A stretch of DNA of 64,000 nucleotides from Sphingobacterium prati (GTDB taxonomy: Bacteria; Bacteroidota; Bacteroidia; Sphingobacteriales; Sphingobacteriaceae). Below the pieces are notes generated by a model, which worked only from the letters and a program-made list of their open reading frames with translations, was not told the DNA's origin and did not search any database. The translations under genes were made by a program, and so were the position numbers. Each line of letters opens with the position of its first letter. Position 1 is the first letter of the stretch. Shown piece after piece: positions 43,534 to 52,512 of this stretch. The DNA lies in NCBI RefSeq assembly GCF_013167215.1, contig NZ_JABJWY010000033.1, positions 87,592 through 151,591 on the forward strand. Reading direction: 5' to 3'.

Positions 43534-46500
43534 TTAAAACTTGAAATCTAGAGAAAAACCAATATATCTTGTCGATGGATCCTGCAGGTTCCCATCATTG
43601 CCAACACCAAAATCCGGGTCGATATAAGGTACTTTCTTCCACATCGCTAAATTGTATCCGAATAGTGATGCATTTAAAGCAGTAAGCTGTTTTAGTTTAA
43701 ATACTTTATTGACATCATAGCTTACTGAAAGCCGACGCAATTTCACAAATGAACGATCAAATACATTGGCAAAAAGTTTACTTTCAGCCTCCGTCACGCG
43801 TGCCTGGTATGGATAATTTTGGCTCCATGCCTGCCAATCGACAGCTTTGGAATTGTTGGTATAGGTGCGTGTATCCGAAGTAATATTGCCGTTTACATCA
43901 CGGGTTAGCTCCCCACCTGTTACAATCACGCCATCCGGCACAAACACAGGTTTGCCAGCATCATATTGTTCCTGGCGATATAAAACCGATGATGGATGCT
44001 TTCCGCCCCACCACATTTTTTCGATTGTGGTCGAGTTCATCACACCGCCAATAGACCCGTCGATATCGAGATTTACCTGAAATCCTTTAAATTTAAACTG
44101 ATTGGCAAAACCAAATTGCCAATCTGGTTGGAAATAGCCCAAATACTGTGGGAAAGGATTTTTGGTCGGCATACCGGTATTGGGATTTAGGATGACCTTG
44201 CCATCCGCAGATTTTTCCCAAACCGTTCCGTAATAACTGTCCGCACGATCTCCTTTTTTTAAGTTACCATATTTCGCCTGGTCATTATAGATTTCTTCCA
44301 GGCGCTGGACGGCGCGCGACCAATTTACGGTCGATGTCCAGGAAAACTGGTCATTTTTGATGATATTTCCCGTTAAAGAAACCTCCAAACCTTTGGTACG
44401 GTATTTATTTCCATTGACCTTACGCGAAGTAAAAGCCGATGCCTGTGAAACACTTAAGTCTATAATCTGATTTTTGTCGACAACATTGTAATAGGTAACG
44501 TCTGCCGACAGCCTGTTTTTAAAAAAGGCCAATGAAGCTCCTACTTCCAGCGAAATTGACTGCTGTGGAAGAATATCAGGATTTATAATTCCCGCAGGAT
44601 AAGTCACAGACGGCGTCGAACCATAAGTGACATCTTTCTTATACGTCGACGCAATGCTATAAGGATCCAAATCAGAAGATACGGATGCCCAGGAGCTATA
44701 CAATTTTACAAAGTCTATTTGCTCGGGTAGTTTAAAATAATCGGAGATTACACTACTCAACGAAACAGATGGGTAGAAAAAGGACTGATTTGCTTTCGAC
44801 AGCGTCGATGACCAGTCATTTCTTCCTGAAAAATTTAAATATGTGGACTTAAACACGTTTAAGTTTACCGATGCATAGGCACTTCGGATTATTTTTTCAG
44901 TGGTTGTATTCGTGGCCTTTACCGGTCCTTGGGTATTTCCCAAATTGTAGACAAATGGAACGACTAGACCATCTGTTGTTTGATAAAGTTCACGATAATC
45001 GCGTTTGAACGTTGATGATCCTGCATTCACGGTTATTCCAAAATCATCAGATAACTCTTTGATATAGGTGGCTAGCACATCCGCATCAAAGTTAAGTTGT
45101 TTGCTATCCCAGTTTTTATAATCGCCATTTCTTGAATCGCCATAGTTCATATACGATTTAGGGCTCTGCATATCTTGGAATAGATTTTTTTGCCTTGCCG
45201 CGGCACGGCCTTTAATCGTAAATTCGGGCGAAATACGCCAAGTCAAGGCTGTCTGTCCGTGCAAAATATCCTGATCATATACCTGATTTAATTCGTTGGC
45301 AGCAAAATAAGGGTTATTGTACCATGCATAATTGTAGTTCGCCTGGCGATAGCCTTCTTGACCCGGAATATAGAGATGATCCTTTAAATCTTGTCCATTT
45401 ACGTCATTCCCCATCCATAGCAAAATGGTATACATATGATTTTTGGGACCATATCCATACCTTGGATAATTTGGAGACTTTACTTTATTATAGGAAAGAT
45501 TAAGATCCAATTGTACTTCAGGCGTAAAACGATATGAAGTGTTGAGGTTCAGACCACCTGTAGAAAGTTTGGTGTTGGGCACCTGCCCTTTTTGATAAGC
45601 ATATTTTCCAGTTCCAAAGATGCTGACTTTTTCCGATCGGTAGGATAACGTTGCATTGTTCTCCGTGATTAGTCCTGTTCCCAGGAAATCCTCCAAATTG
45701 TTGTGTGCTACCCAGTCGATCGGTACCCTTTCATAACGTGATTTATCGTTGTACTTTGTTCCGCTGACATCTCCCCACCAAGGGATCACCTCACCAGTCT
45801 GTTTATCACGGATGGGGCTATTCCATTGTGCCACCTTTATTCCAGAATTCAATTTGGGGCCCCAGGTCATATCGCCATCGGAGATTCCGCCATCGGCGCC
45901 ATCCCAAAACTCATACTTACCATTAGATCCACTTCCAAATTCTTTTTGCGACTCAGGAAAAACAGTAAATCCCGCCGAAAACATATTCGTGGTCCCCACA
46001 GAAAATTCCAATTTATCACTTTTTGCGCTTTTCGTGGTGATTAGAATAGCCCCATTTTTACCACGTGAGCCATATAAAGAGGAAGCTGCCGTCCCCTTCA
46101 AAACATTGATATTCTCAATATTCTGGCTGGACATATCGTAAAAATCAGATTCCACAGGAATCCCATCCACAACAATTAAAGGCGTTTTGCCGCGCAATTG
46201 AAAGGAAGGGGCTTGAAAAATACCTGTTGGATTATTGACAATCAACCCGGATACCTGTCCCGTCAAGGCTGTACCAATGTTCATTGTTTTAGATTCCTTA
46301 AGCACGTCCAGCTTGACTTCTTGTGTCGCATACCCGATCTGCTTTTTCTGCTGCTTGATCCCAATTGCGGTCACAACAACTTCGTCCAGCTTAGAGTCAT
46401 CTTTTTCCAAAACAACTTCGAGCGGGCTGTCTGTGGCCGTTATGGTGACTGTTTTATAGCCTAAGGAAGAAATGCGGACTTGGTCCCCAGCCTGTCCTTT

Positions 46501-46755
46501 GAGATTAAATTTACCGTTAAACTCGGTGCGGGTACTCTGCTTACTGGTTTCGTTGACGATGGTACCACCATCTATAGGCTTGCCATCTTGATCTTTGACA
46601 ATTCCTTTGATAACAGATTGATCTGTCATTTCGAACGCGACGGTTTCCTTTGTGAGATTTGCCCAAACAGTGTCAACACTTGCTGCATTTAGTAATGCGA
46701 TCGCTAAGGTAACTTGGGCTGTTTTCCTAAATTGAGGTAGCTTAATAGGTTTCAT
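43534..46755 (-). CDS. SusC/RagA TonB-dependent transporter (locus 2)
   Basis: A 1073-residue outer-membrane transporter without an STN domain. In order: signal (FRKTAQVTLAIALLNAASV, ending near VWA), carboxypeptidase-regulatory-like domain (IKGIVKDQDGKPIDGGTIV), LDEVVVTAIGIKQQKK TonB-box region, plug (TGQVSGLIV, PLIVVDGIPVESDFY, GTAASSLYGSRGKNGAIL), barrel, and terminal strand STRYIGFSLDFKF. The lack of STN matches the absence of a local sigma/FecR pair. With SusD-like_2 and phospholipase C it forms an operon probably used for phospholipid-derived nutrients. A 14-bp palindrome lies 28 bp upstream of the start. Confidence 0.95.
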   Translation of the reverse strand: MKPIKLPQFRKTAQVTLAIALLNAASVDTVWANLTKETVAFEMTDQSVIKGIVKDQDGKPIDGGTIVNETSKQSTRTEFNGKFNLKGQAGDQVRISSLGYKTVTITATDSPLEVVLEKDDSKLDEVVVTAIGIKQQKKQIGYATQEVKLDVLKESKTMNIGTALTGQVSGLIVNNPTGIFQAPSFQLRGKTPLIVVDGIPVESDFYDMSSQNIENINVLKGTAASSLYGSRGKNGAILITTKSAKSDKLEFSVGTTNMFSAGFTVFPESQKEFGSGSNGKYEFWDGADGGISDGDMTWGPKLNSGIKVAQWNSPIRDKQTGEVIPWWGDVSGTKYNDKSRYERVPIDWVAHNNLEDFLGTGLITENNATLSYRSEKVSIFGTGKYAYQKGQVPNTKLSTGGLNLNTSYRFTPEVQLDLNLSYNKVKSPNYPRYGYGPKNHMYTILLWMGNDVNGQDLKDHLYIPGQEGYRQANYNYAWYNNPYFAANELNQVYDQDILHGQTALTWRISPEFTIKGRAAARQKNLFQDMQSPKSYMNYGDSRNGDYKNWDSKQLNFDADVLATYIKELSDDFGITVNAGSSTFKRDYRELYQTTDGLVVPFVYNLGNTQGPVKATNTTTEKIIRSAYASVNLNVFKSTYLNFSGRNDWSSTLSKANQSFFYPSVSLSSVISDYFKLPEQIDFVKLYSSWASVSSDLDPYSIASTYKKDVTYGSTPSVTYPAGIINPDILPQQSISLEVGASLAFFKNRLSADVTYYNVVDKNQIIDLSVSQASAFTSRKVNGNKYRTKGLEVSLTGNIIKNDQFSWTSTVNWSRAVQRLEEIYNDQAKYGNLKKGDRADSYYGTVWEKSADGKVILNPNTGMPTKNPFPQYLGYFQPDWQFGFANQFKFKGFQVNLDIDGSIGGVMNSTTIEKMWWGGKHPSSVLYRQEQYDAGKPVFVPDGVIVTGGELTRDVNGNITSDTRTYTNNSKAVDWQAWSQNYPYQARVTEAESKLFANVFDRSFVKLRRLSVSYDVNKVFKLKQLTALNASLFGYNLAMWKKVPYIDPDFGVGNDGNLQDPSTRYIGFSLDFKF

Positions 46756-47171
46756 TATTTTGAATTTGCGCCAAAATAAAGAAGCTAATATTAGCTACAG
46801 ATAAAGATAGTATTAACAAAACAAGCTTAACAGTTGCTTATTTTTAGGTTAATCTTACTTATTCATTACAGCTACAACAATACCGGACAATCCGACAATA
46901 GGTACCCTTCCCCTACGAAAGGCTGTCCCATGATCCGAGTTCCCGTTTATAAAATTCATCCACAAGCATAGTTCTGTTTAACCATTGTTGGAAAATGACT
47001 ATCCTAAACCATTAGCCAAGTTTGATATCGAATCAAAGTTAGGATCGGGCAACCAGCTTAGGATCAACCGATGGTTGCCTTTCCAAAGTCCAATATATTT
47101 ATTGTTTACATCTATTAGCTTCATAGTTATTTCTCTTATTCTTCCAAACACGCTTCGAAGGATATTAGCTC
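46756..47171. other. Intergenic region upstream of susC locus 2
   Basis: It holds a perfect 14-bp palindrome (46783-46796) close to the susC start and an 8-bp inverted repeat GGCAACCA/TGGTTGCC (47048-47079). A 41-codon minus-strand ORF with ATG (46999-47124, starting MKLIDVNNKYIGLWKG) is open but unsupported. The promoter of locus 2 must lie here. Confidence 0.45.
46783..46796. promoter_or_regulatory. Perfect 14-bp palindrome near the susC locus 2 start
   Basis: AGCTAATATTAGCT is fully self-complementary and lies 28-41 bp before the susC start codon, a position suitable for an operator or for a hairpin in the leader. Confidence 0.35.
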
Positions 47172-47672
47172 CTATTTATGCTGCCGCATCACATTCCAAA
47201 AATTATAATCCAACATTGGTGCTTTTAAAACGCCTACATTATGCCCAATAGTAACTATTTGCCCACGATGGTAGGTTGTATGGATTAATAAATGCTGGAG
47301 GTACTCATACTTGGGGAAGTTTGACGAAAACCATTGGGATTCTATTAAATAGGGTTCGCTCATCGCTTCGATATTTTCTATTACATAATCTGCTAAAAGC
47401 TTTGCCTCATTTACTAAGTTGTTCATTTCTGTTTCAATATCCACTGTTGTCGCGATATAGTCAAAACTTGGTGTTGGCGTTTCACGGATCATCGAGGACC
47501 AGTACAACTGAGTATCACTAATATGTTTCAGTGTTTTTGCGATACTACTAAAACTGGATGGGCATTCAGCCTGCAGCAATTCATGGGAGTAGTTTTTCAG
47601 CCAACTGACCAATTGCTCCGCAACCCATACGTTGTATTCAACGCTGTTTGTCATTAATGTTTTTAAACTCAT
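47172..47672 (-). CDS. DinB/YfiT-like metal-binding protein
   Basis: A 166-residue DinB-family four-helix protein. The three metal-binding histidines are visible: His 50 (TLKHISD), His 131 and His 135 (LLIHTTYHRGQ). Family members include thiol S-transferases and damage-inducible proteins; most Bacteroidota paralogues have no known substrate. It is cytoplasmic and transcribed toward susC locus 2, with a 416-bp spacer, so it is probably an independent gene. Confidence 0.93.
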   Translation of the reverse strand: MSLKTLMTNSVEYNVWVAEQLVSWLKNYSHELLQAECPSSFSSIAKTLKHISDTQLYWSSMIRETPTPSFDYIATTVDIETEMNNLVNEAKLLADYVIENIEAMSEPYLIESQWFSSNFPKYEYLQHLLIHTTYHRGQIVTIGHNVGVLKAPMLDYNFWNVMRQHK

Positions 47673-48026
47673 GGCATTCTTATTTTTTTTTAATCAACTT
47701 ACGAATTAGGATGAATTCTACTATGCTTTCAATAAGGGTCAATTCCTCAGAAAGCCTGGTTATTTTTTCTATTAAATATAGTAAATATTTTGACTTAAAG
47801 TTCTACTAATTAAATTGATACCACAACAATATTGATATTATCGCTATTCTCGACCACTCAGCCAGCTATTCCCTTGTCTTATATTTTACCAGCTAATTGG
47901 TGCGGCATTCTATCAATTGCAAGATGCAAGCAATAATTCATTCGATAAATAAAAAAATTATCCGATAATCAGAATCCTTTTGTACCTTTAATAAGTCACT
48001 CAATTATAAATCTAAAACAAAGAAAT
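47673..48026. other. Divergent intergenic region
   Basis: This spacer lies between the divergent DinB gene and the secreted-protein gene at 48027. TACCTTTA (around 47985) is close to a -7 box for the latter. No other structure was recognised. Confidence 0.4.
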
Positions 48027-48548
48027 ATGTTCAAAAGATTAGCTTTATTTGGTATTCTGATTTTGAGTATAACTACAACTTCCTTAGCGCAACAGGATTG
48101 CCAGGAGATAAAAGCAGCATTGGAGAAAACCAAAGCTGAAAATGAATATCTAAAAAACTCATTAAAAATTGGCAAGGCCATTAACGAAGTTACGACTGAT
48201 AATATTCTTTTTAAACTAACAAAAGTCGAAGGGGATTCAAAGAATCAAACAGTTACGTGTACTATTGTACTGACTACCTCGGCAGCCAACTGGTATATTA
48301 ATTCAAATGTTAGGTCAATTATTGATATTGATGGCAATGAATATCGTTTAAAATCATTCACGAATGGCGCTTCAAATTATCTAACTGCCATTCAACTGAA
48401 TACGGATGTACCCATAAAATGCACCTATACATTCAAAGGAGTACTTCCTGCTGTGAAAATGATCAAATTATTTAAATTCGGCTATTCGCATTCTGCAGGG
48501 GAACCTTATTTTGTAGACTTTAAAGATATTTCAATTGACTGGAAATAG
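48027..48548 (+). CDS. Secreted hypothetical protein
   Basis: A 173-residue protein with a clear signal peptide (FKRLALFGILILSITTTSLA, cleavage after LAQ). The mature part starts with a short heptad-like helix (CQEIKAALEKTKAENEYLKN) and continues as a beta-rich domain with VTCTIVLTTSAANWYINSN and IDIDGNEYRLKSF. It is probably periplasmic. No family was recognised with confidence; the beta part could resemble DUF4352-type domains. It is monocistronic. Confidence 0.75.
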   Translation: MFKRLALFGILILSITTTSLAQQDCQEIKAALEKTKAENEYLKNSLKIGKAINEVTTDNILFKLTKVEGDSKNQTVTCTIVLTTSAANWYINSNVRSIIDIDGNEYRLKSFTNGASNYLTAIQLNTDVPIKCTYTFKGVLPAVKMIKLFKFGYSHSAGEPYFVDFKDISIDWK

Positions 48549-48702
48549 CCGAATTTTGCAGAGCGCAGCTAAAGTTTTGACTAATCCATGATATCAATTA
48601 CATATGGACGGAACCGTTATGTCCGATCATGCAATCCAGGTGAGCAGTATTCAATTCGTGTGATAGAAGTGGAGACTAATAAATAATTTGAAGATAAATT
48701 GG

Positions 48703-48710
48703 TATCTTTG
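48703..48710 (+). promoter_or_regulatory. -7 promoter box for the polyvalent-kinase gene
   Basis: TATCTTTG matches TAnnTTTG exactly, 10 bp before the start codon, which would give a nearly leaderless transcript. A TTTG at 48687 is too close for a standard -33 element. Confidence 0.4.
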
Positions 48711-48720
48711 AGCTAGATAA

Positions 48721-49362
48721 ATGAAAAACATTAAAGATGAACTACAGAATATCATTCTTAGAGATGGACCAATTGGCAGTTCAAGCAAACTCAAACAAGT
48801 CCAGAATTTCCTTAGAAGAAATGCGTGCTCAGGCAAAAGATCTGAAAAACAAGAGTATTTCAAAAGTGAAGAAGAAAAATGCTTAATTGATTTTGCTGTC
48901 GAACACGCTTTATTCTATTTAGATGAGATAGATGAAAGCATGTTTATAAGTGAAGGAGCTGAACAGCGTGTCTATAAATTTGATGACTTCAATGTTATAA
49001 AGCTTAATTCATCAATATTTTATGAATATTGGCTAGATTATTTTAATAATCTACTCATCCACAATTTTTTCTTTAGTTCTACTAAATATGATTTTTTGGG
49101 GTTCAAAATCATTGATGGACAGCTTTATGCTATAGTAAAACAACAATTTATTCTGGCGAACGAAACTACTAACCTCCAATTGGTCCGTTCTTTCCTTGAA
49201 TATAATTCCTTTCGAAATACACGTAATAATGATTATGTAAATAGTGATCTCTGTTTGATTTTTGAAGATCTACATGATGAAAATGTATTGACTAAGGATG
49301 GGATTCTCTATTTCATAGACACAGTCTTTTATCTCAGTAAAAATTTTAGCTCTTCAGAGTAA
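48721..49362 (+). CDS. Stand-alone polyvalent-protein-type kinase
   Basis: A 213-residue protein resembling the kinase domain found in polyvalent proteins of phages and conjugative elements. Visible features are a shortened nucleotide loop and Lys in EGAEQRVYKFDDFNVIKLN (Lys about 95), a catalytic loop FEDLHDENVL (His-Asp-x-Asn about 184-187) and an IDTVFYL metal-binding segment (Asp about 200) in place of DFG. The N-terminal ~70 residues are charged and helical. Here it is a single gene and not part of a giant protein. Substrate unknown; toxin or defence functions are only guesses. Confidence 0.7.
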   Translation: MKNIKDELQNIILRDGPIGSSSKLKQVQNFLRRNACSGKRSEKQEYFKSEEEKCLIDFAVEHALFYLDEIDESMFISEGAEQRVYKFDDFNVIKLNSSIFYEYWLDYFNNLLIHNFFFSSTKYDFLGFKIIDGQLYAIVKQQFILANETTNLQLVRSFLEYNSFRNTRNNDYVNSDLCLIFEDLHDENVLTKDGILYFIDTVFYLSKNFSSSE

Positions 49363-49567
49363 TACAGAAACAGTTTCAAATTATTTATAAACATACAATC
49401 TACCAAGATTAATAATTTCGGCGTTAAGTTCACGAAGGCAAGTTTTAGATCATCAATCGATGGTATTAATTCCATTCCGAATACAACTCGCAGCGTTTTT
49501 TATAACCTTTCGTTTAAATATCTTACAACATTTTAGCTAATTAAGCTCATGCGAAGATGATTTTTTT

Positions 49568-49575
49568 TATATTTG
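49568..49575 (+). promoter_or_regulatory. -7 promoter box for the TetR gene
   Basis: TATATTTG matches TAnnTTTG, 37 bp upstream of the start codon. No TTTG at the usual -33 spacing. Confidence 0.4.
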
Positions 49576-49612
49576 GTACTAATCCGTAAATCTTTCGGTA
49601 TCAACTCGTATT

Positions 49613-50278
49613 ATGGACAATAAACAACAGTCGAGAAAAAAATATCAAGGAGAAAAAAACAACAAAGAGCGAACTATGGGCAAGTTAATTGCTTCAGTCG
49701 GTAAAGTTCTTGAAGAAAAAGGTTATCCCGGACTTACGATAGCCAATATTTCAAAGGCGGCAGGTGTGGACCGTAAGCTTATTAGTTTATATTTTGGATC
49801 GCTGGACAAATTGGTTGAAACTTACATAAGAGGAAAAGACTATTGGCTTTCGGCAACCGTGAACGCTGTTGAATACTTCGGCAATTCGCCCGAGGTGGGA
49901 TCAAGAGGCTTTTTAGAATCTTTATTATTAAATCAATTCGAAGATTTTCTTACAAATACTGAAATGCAAAAGATATTGGCCTGGCAGATCTGCGAAGAGT
50001 CTACACTCATGTCTGAGATGTCTCAGGAACGGGAAAAGATGAGTGCGCTATTCTTCGCTTTTGCGGATAAAGAACTTCAAGGTAAGGATCTCGACCTAAG
50101 GGCAGTTGTAACGATTCTCGTTGCAGGTATTTATTACATCGTCCTTCACTCGGCGCATACAAAAAGTACAGTCTGTGAAATCGATATCTCAACACCAGAA
50201 GGATTGGACAGGATCAAAACTTCAATTAAGAACATCTTGGGATGGGCTTATAACTCGGTGGAACAGCCTGTTGCTTAA
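49613..50278 (+). CDS. TetR/AcrR family transcriptional regulator
   Basis: A 221-residue one-component regulator. The N-terminal helix-turn-helix is LTIANISKAAGVDRKLISLY (about residues 40-59), followed by the FGSLDKLVETYI stretch typical of TetR. The C-terminal ~150 residues are helical and would bind a ligand and dimerise. The basic N-terminus (KQQSRKKYQGEKNNKER) is longer than average. It is convergent with the PLP-enzyme gene and has no divergent partner, so its target is not evident from context. Confidence 0.92.
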   Translation: MDNKQQSRKKYQGEKNNKERTMGKLIASVGKVLEEKGYPGLTIANISKAAGVDRKLISLYFGSLDKLVETYIRGKDYWLSATVNAVEYFGNSPEVGSRGFLESLLLNQFEDFLTNTEMQKILAWQICEESTLMSEMSQEREKMSALFFAFADKELQGKDLDLRAVVTILVAGIYYIVLHSAHTKSTVCEIDISTPEGLDRIKTSIKNILGWAYNSVEQPVA

Positions 50279-50383
50279 CCCAATGCTCCAATCACAAAAC
50301 CGCCAGAAAATATCAACATTAATAAGGACATGGGGGCTAATATTCATGCCCTTCTATCTATCAGGTTACTGGTAAATTCTGTC

Positions 50384-51697
50384 TTATTCTTTTCCAGCGC
50401 TTTGTTCGTCAATGAATTCGCCAACCGGACGATCGTCTAATCGGGCTACAACCTTAAACGCGTTATAGATCTGATCAACCGAATATTGATGTGCCGCTAA
50501 AGTTTCAAAAAACACTTCATTTAAGGTCTTTACCATGTTTTGGATCTGATCGTAGGATTGAAGTGCTGTGATCGTAAATCTTATCCCCGAATGATTTTTG
50601 GACACAGCGGGAAATACCCCGATGTTCAGCAAAAACCCGCGTTTAATCATCCTTTCCATAATGGTATATGCTAGCTCGGCTCTTGAGGTGCCAACGAAGA
50701 ATATTCCGGAATCAAAATTCGAAATTAGCGGCAGTGAGGTTTCCTTAAATAATGCGCTGGCATATTTTATCCTATTCGCCAATTCGGCCTGCAGCTCCGA
50801 GATTTCGTCAGTTAAGTGGATCTTTGCAGAAGCTACCGCAGCACCTAATGTCGCCGGCTGCAACGGACCGGAGGAGTTGAATGGAGCGCCACAGGCACGC
50901 ACCCTCCTAGCTAATTCCTTATTCGGAAAAACCAAAATGCCGCCACCTGTAGCAAAAGCTTTGGCCATCGATGAGGCTACGATCATCCTATCGTGAATAG
51001 TATGGTTGCTGAGTATATATCCTTTTCCATTTTTTCCTAATATACTCATACTATGTGCATCGTCGATATAGGTATGAAATGAAGGATAGGACTCCAACAA
51101 ATTAAAGATCTCATCAGCCGGGCAGCGGTCCCCGAACATGGAATAAATGCCGTCTGCAAAATACCAAACGCGCTTGTATGTTTTTTGGAGTGTTTCGATG
51201 CGCTCCTTCAGTAAATCTAACCGGTTATGCCGCAGGACTTCAAAATGTATTGGCCAATTTGCCCTAAAAACGTTGATCCCGCTCAATACTGAATTATGGA
51301 GTTGTTGATCAGCGATCACAGCATCTTCTGAATCCAAAATTACTGGTATGGCAGATAAGTGTGCAAGCGTTGTGGTAGGGGCAATAATGGTGGGGGCTTC
51401 GAAAATATCGCTCATCAACTCTTCCAATTCCCTATATAATTCGATGGAAACATAGGCTCTTGATTCGGAAAACTGCACGCCATATTTTTCTACAGCAGCT
51501 ATTGCAGCACGTTTTAAACGCTCGTCATGTTCTAGTCCAAGATAGCTACAGGAGGTAAAGTTCACTAATGCTGAGTCATTGATGTGGATGAGGTTGTCGG
51601 TTGTTAAATCACCTTCCTGCGTTAAATGAAGTATCCCTCTTTTAACGCCTTCAGAAATGCTCTGATCAATAGCACTCATAAAATTATAATGGTTCAT
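50384..51697 (-). CDS. KBL/AONS-like PLP-dependent acyltransferase (alpha-oxoamine synthase family)
   Basis: A 437-residue fold-type I PLP enzyme close to 8-amino-7-oxononanoate synthase and 2-amino-3-ketobutyrate CoA ligase. Motifs: NFTSCSYLGLEHDERLK, the cofactor-stacking THLSAIPVIL region, YIDDAHSMSILGKNGKG, and the PLP lysine in SSMAKAFATGGG (about 246). The canonical TGT...H pattern is partly altered, so the substrate may not be pimeloyl-CoA. No biotin genes lie nearby. The ORF is long for AONS (about 385) because of an extended N-terminus. Start at 51697 or 51679 (MSAIDQ). Confidence 0.85.
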   Translation of the reverse strand: MNHYNFMSAIDQSISEGVKRGILHLTQEGDLTTDNLIHINDSALVNFTSCSYLGLEHDERLKRAAIAAVEKYGVQFSESRAYVSIELYRELEELMSDIFEAPTIIAPTTTLAHLSAIPVILDSEDAVIADQQLHNSVLSGINVFRANWPIHFEVLRHNRLDLLKERIETLQKTYKRVWYFADGIYSMFGDRCPADEIFNLLESYPSFHTYIDDAHSMSILGKNGKGYILSNHTIHDRMIVASSMAKAFATGGGILVFPNKELARRVRACGAPFNSSGPLQPATLGAAVASAKIHLTDEISELQAELANRIKYASALFKETSLPLISNFDSGIFFVGTSRAELAYTIMERMIKRGFLLNIGVFPAVSKNHSGIRFTITALQSYDQIQNMVKTLNEVFFETLAAHQYSVDQIYNAFKVVARLDDRPVGEFIDEQSAGKE

Positions 51698-51904
51698 GGC
51701 TCTGTATTTATATTAAGTTCTCCATTAAAGTTATCGATTTTCCTAATAAAAAGTAGCGGTGTTTTTCGTTATTTGATATTAATTTATAACTTTCAAGGAT
51801 TAGACATGCCAAAATCTCATACTTTCCTTAACAATCAATGTTGTCAATAAAAAAAATGGGAAACAAATTGTTCCCCACTTTTTATAACCAAGAAATTCAT
51901 TCTT

Positions 51905-52123
51905 TTATTGAACGGAAAAACAAGCTAATATAGTATTGCTGTTGTTTAACGCATTGGGGTTAGACACAAGAATTCCGTATTCACCGGGCTCCATACTGTT
52001 TATGCTCAGTTTATAAGAATTGTCTTTAAATTTCTTTGCTTGGTAGGCGACAAAGTCCTGGCTGCTTGTCGATCCTCCCGAAAGTGTTCCTACCTCAGCG
52101 ATCTTCGATTTACGTTCTTTTTT
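51905..52123 (-). pseudogene. 3' remnant of an unidentified gene
   Basis: About 72 codons open on the minus strand, interrupted at the 5' end by a TGA (52124-52126), encode a plausible C-terminus with SKIAEVGTLSGG, AYQAKKFKDNSYKLSINSM and PGEYGILVSNPNAL, then a stop. PGEY-type C-termini occur in Bacteroidota hypothetical proteins. There is no start codon in a good context, so a truncated gene is the likeliest reading. Confidence 0.5.
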
Positions 52124-52478
52124 TCAATAGGCTAATAATTAATACAATTCTTTTCATTCATAATTAATAATTCGACATAAATATAGAAAAAGAAAATATA
52201 TCTATCCAATTGTTGATGAATCTTTGGAACAGTTAGCTGATAAACGAAAAAAGGTAGAAACATCCTTAAGGGTCATACTTAAAATCACCGCAATCTTTTC
52301 AGTAACGAACAATTAAGATTATTATGTATATTTGAGCTTATTTAAAGTATATTTTGAAAATGCAAAGGGTTGGGAATTAGATTTCCTGACCTTTTTTATT
52401 GCATTTCAGAAGCAAGGGCATTCTTTACATGTAACCAAAGGAAAAACAGAAAAAAGATAGCCTGTTCTCTTAAATCAT

Positions 52479-52486
52479 TATCTTTG
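52479..52486 (+). promoter_or_regulatory. -7 promoter box for the nucleotidyltransferase gene
   Basis: TATCTTTG matches TAnnTTTG exactly, 26 bp before the ATG at 52513. A -33 TTTG at the standard spacing is absent. Confidence 0.4.
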
Positions 52487-52512
52487 TGTAAATTTTTATG
52501 CGAATAATCTAA

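Larger units (their letters stand above)
51698..52512. other. Intergenic region with gene remnants
   Basis: Besides the minus-strand remnant at 51905-52123, a plus-strand open stretch at 52164-52316 (ending YIYPIVDESLEQLADKRKK and a Ser/Leu-rich tail) lacks a start codon and could be another fragment. A hairpin around 52355-52400 followed by T residues resembles a plus-strand terminator. A -7 box at 52479 serves the next gene. Confidence 0.45.

Noticed and set aside
46999..47124. 41-codon minus-strand ORF starting MKLIDV
   Set aside because: It has an ATG and plausible residues, but no family, no conserved context and is too short to support.
46985..47251. 88-codon plus-strand frame upstream of the DinB stop
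   Set aside because: It partly overlaps the DinB gene, has a random-looking hydrophobic composition and no promoter or family.
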